Source: Desulfacyla sp964522045 (GTDB lineage Bacteria; Desulfobacterota; DSM-4660; Desulfatiglandales; Desulfatiglandaceae). From it: a DNA stretch of 7,765 nucleotides. The notes below the pieces were generated by a model that had not been told where the DNA came from, did no database searches, and was given only the letters and a program-made list of their open reading frames with translations. The DNA lies in the NCBI GenBank assembly GCA_964522045.1, contig CAZFSF010000130.1, positions 1 to 7,765 on the forward strand, written 5' to 3'. Positions 6,425 through 7,765 of the stretch are shown piece by piece; position 1 is the stretch's first letter; each line of letters opens with the position of its first letter. Made by a program: the position numbers and the translations under genes.

Positions 6425-6462
6425 CTACTATTATGGTATTTGCATGCCCATACCGCATTAAC

Positions 6463-7765
6463 TCAGTTTTGCTTTTTTCGTAAGACCTCGCGTATATGCT
6501 GCCACGTTGTTTTTATTAAGGAAGCCTGTTCATTGTCAAAAACGTCCCGACTATAGCGAGCGCGAACAAAAGTCGCGGTCAACAACTCGATTTCCGCATC
6601 CATATCGGGTATGTTTTGATGGAGTCGAGGGGCATACTCATTGGGTGTCTGGTTTATCTGTCTATTCAGGCCGCATTTTTCCGCCCGTCTGAGAGTACTC
6701 AGGTAGTAGTAAAGGATTCTCTCTCGAGCAGACAGCTTACTCAAACGCGGCCATCGCCGCTTTGGCCGGATTGATGTCTCCCCCTTTTGAGAGTCTGAGA
6801 TTACCAATCCGGGAAGCGCATCAATGGCGGATTGAACACTACCCTTGAGCCATTGCCACAACTTACTCAACCACGCCAGCCATGAATAACGGAATCGGAT
6901 AGCTTTGATCCATTTGAGTAGCCCGGGGTGGTCTTTGAAATATGTCCTAAGCAAATACAGGAAAATAGCCAATACAATGATCCAGAAAATATATGAATAC
7001 AAAATCTCCGAAGGTGATGCCTCGATATTGCCTTGTTCGGGAAGCTTGGGTCTGCTCTTGAATTCCTCCTGAAACACCTCCCCTTCTAAAGAAAAAAGAG
7101 ATAGGAGCCACTTCAAACAAAGAAACAGGATAGCCCAGATAAATGTCATGAAATAAATAATCCCCTTTAATCCATACTGAAGCAATAACTTGATGCTCGT
7201 CAAAAATCCCAGTGTGGACCTTGCTGGTAAGAAGAAAGCTGTCAGGGTAATAACGGCTAAGGCTGTGAAACCATATTGAGCCCAGCGTCTTATGAGTTGC
7301 TGTGATACGTGGATCTTCTGTTTACGCCATTCTATTAGGTGAAGATTCAGATGGGTCCGGCTGAGTAGAATCAATCCGAGAAGAAAATAGAGCAGAACAT
7401 TGAAGAAGATGCCTTTTATACCGGGATGACTCAAATCAATCAGGACCTCCGATCGGGGCCGAGAAAACCATTGTGCAAGCCCGGATAGCAAAATTAATAG
7501 GATGCCGCCCTGGTAAAAGCGATGGATTAACGGTTGTGGGGCATCCATCGATGTTGAGGCACGCATAAACGGTTCATACAACGTATCAAAGGCTTTCATG
7601 GTGCTGGTGGTTATATGCCAGATCAGAAATGCCAGAGAAGAGTAAACTGCAAATTCCATGGTAATGAAACGGTGTGGATCCACAACCCAGCCTTGTATAT
7701 CAACAAGCGTCATGCTCCAGGATTGATTCAAATAGGTTACCGCTTTCATGCTTAGAAGAATGATG
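6463..7765 (-). CDS. Multi-spanning membrane protein with C-terminal DUF4129-like domain (5' end possibly outside the window)
   Basis: The function is unknown. From ATG at 7749 there are 428 residues. Likely membrane segments lie near 31-50, 80-95, 111-130, 158-175, 183-220 (probably two) and 248-268. A soluble tail follows. Residues about 338-400 match the DUF4129 pattern: LSARERILYYYLSTLRRAEKCG, then RQINQTPNEYAPRL and a late TATFVRARYS. DUF4129 is usually the C-terminal piece of transglutaminase-like membrane proteins, or a stand-alone protein near MoxR-type ATPases and DUF58 proteins. No transglutaminase domain is present here. No ribosome-binding site precedes 7749, and the frame continues open and hydrophobic (IILLS) to the right edge, so the true start may lie further upstream. 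It is separated from glpA by 475 bp and probably belongs to a different operon extending to the right. Confidence 0.8.
   Translation of the reverse strand, partial: IILLSMKAVTYLNQSWSMTLVDIQGWVVDPHRFITMEFAVYSSLAFLIWHITTSTMKAFDTLYEPFMRASTSMDAPQPLIHRFYQGGILLILLSGLAQWFSRPRSEVLIDLSHPGIKGIFFNVLLYFLLGLILLSRTHLNLHLIEWRKQKIHVSQQLIRRWAQYGFTALAVITLTAFFLPARSTLGFLTSIKLLLQYGLKGIIYFMTFIWAILFLCLKWLLSLFSLEGEVFQEEFKSRPKLPEQGNIEASPSEILYSYIFWIIVLAIFLYLLRTYFKDHPGLLKWIKAIRFRYSWLAWLSKLWQWLKGSVQSAIDALPGLVISDSQKGETSIRPKRRWPRLSKLSARERILYYYLSTLRRAEKCGLNRQINQTPNEYAPRLHQNIPDMDAEIELLTATFVRARYSRDVFDNEQASLIKTTWQHIREVLRKKQN

Larger units (their letters stand above)
5988..6462. other. 475-bp intergenic region upstream of glpA
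   Basis: The half nearest glpA (to about 6270) is AT-rich and holds the promoter and box elements. The far half (6272-6430) holds the reverse-transcriptase relic and two GC-rich hairpins. The leader also has an eight-T run on the minus strand (6023-6016) after a weak CCAT/ATGG stem. No tRNA, intact small gene or riboswitch could be recognised. Confidence 0.6.

Overview
The window holds most of one minus-strand operon for glycerol or polyol uptake and anaerobic sn-glycerol 3-phosphate (G3P) oxidation, followed at the right end by an unrelated minus-strand membrane-protein gene. Base composition is mixed, neither AT- nor GC-extreme. The mix of anaerobic G3P dehydrogenase genes, a group II intron reverse-transcriptase relic and short degenerate intergenic repeats suggests an anaerobic Gram-negative bacterium, perhaps Desulfobacterota/Deltaproteobacteria. 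That placement is an inference from gene content and no marker gene confirms it.

In transcription order (right to left) the operon reads: promoter and leader (about 6280-5988); glpA (FAD subunit with a C-terminal [2Fe-2S] domain, TTG start); glpB 2 bp later; a 65-bp gap; glpS-like ABC ATPase; a 14-bp gap; glpT-like ABC ATPase; a 75-bp gap of degenerate 7-8 nt repeats; and a glpP-like permease that runs off the left edge. Both ATPases and the permease resemble the glycerol ABC importer GlpSTPQV known from Rhizobium. The second permease (glpQ) and the binding protein (glpV) would be expected just beyond position 1. The proposed job is import of glycerol, phosphorylation by a kinase not seen here, and oxidation of G3P to dihydroxyacetone phosphate by GlpAB. 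No glpC (the membrane Fe-S anchor of E. coli GlpABC) lies between glpB and the transporter genes.

The two ATPases are degenerate in complementary ways. GlpS keeps the LSGGQ signature but has lost the H-loop histidine and has an altered Walker A. GlpT keeps Walker A, Walker B and the H-loop but has lost the signature. As a heterodimer they would form one complete and one dead ATP site.

The 475-bp region 5988-6462 contains a good sigma-70-type promoter (TTGACA, 17 bp, TATGAA) preceded by A/T tracts, further promoter-like elements with repeated TTTCG/CGAAA boxes that could be operators, and a small reverse-transcriptase relic (6311-6424). From 6463 to the right edge is a multi-spanning membrane protein with a C-terminal DUF4129-like domain. 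Its reading frame stays open to the window end, so its true start may lie outside.
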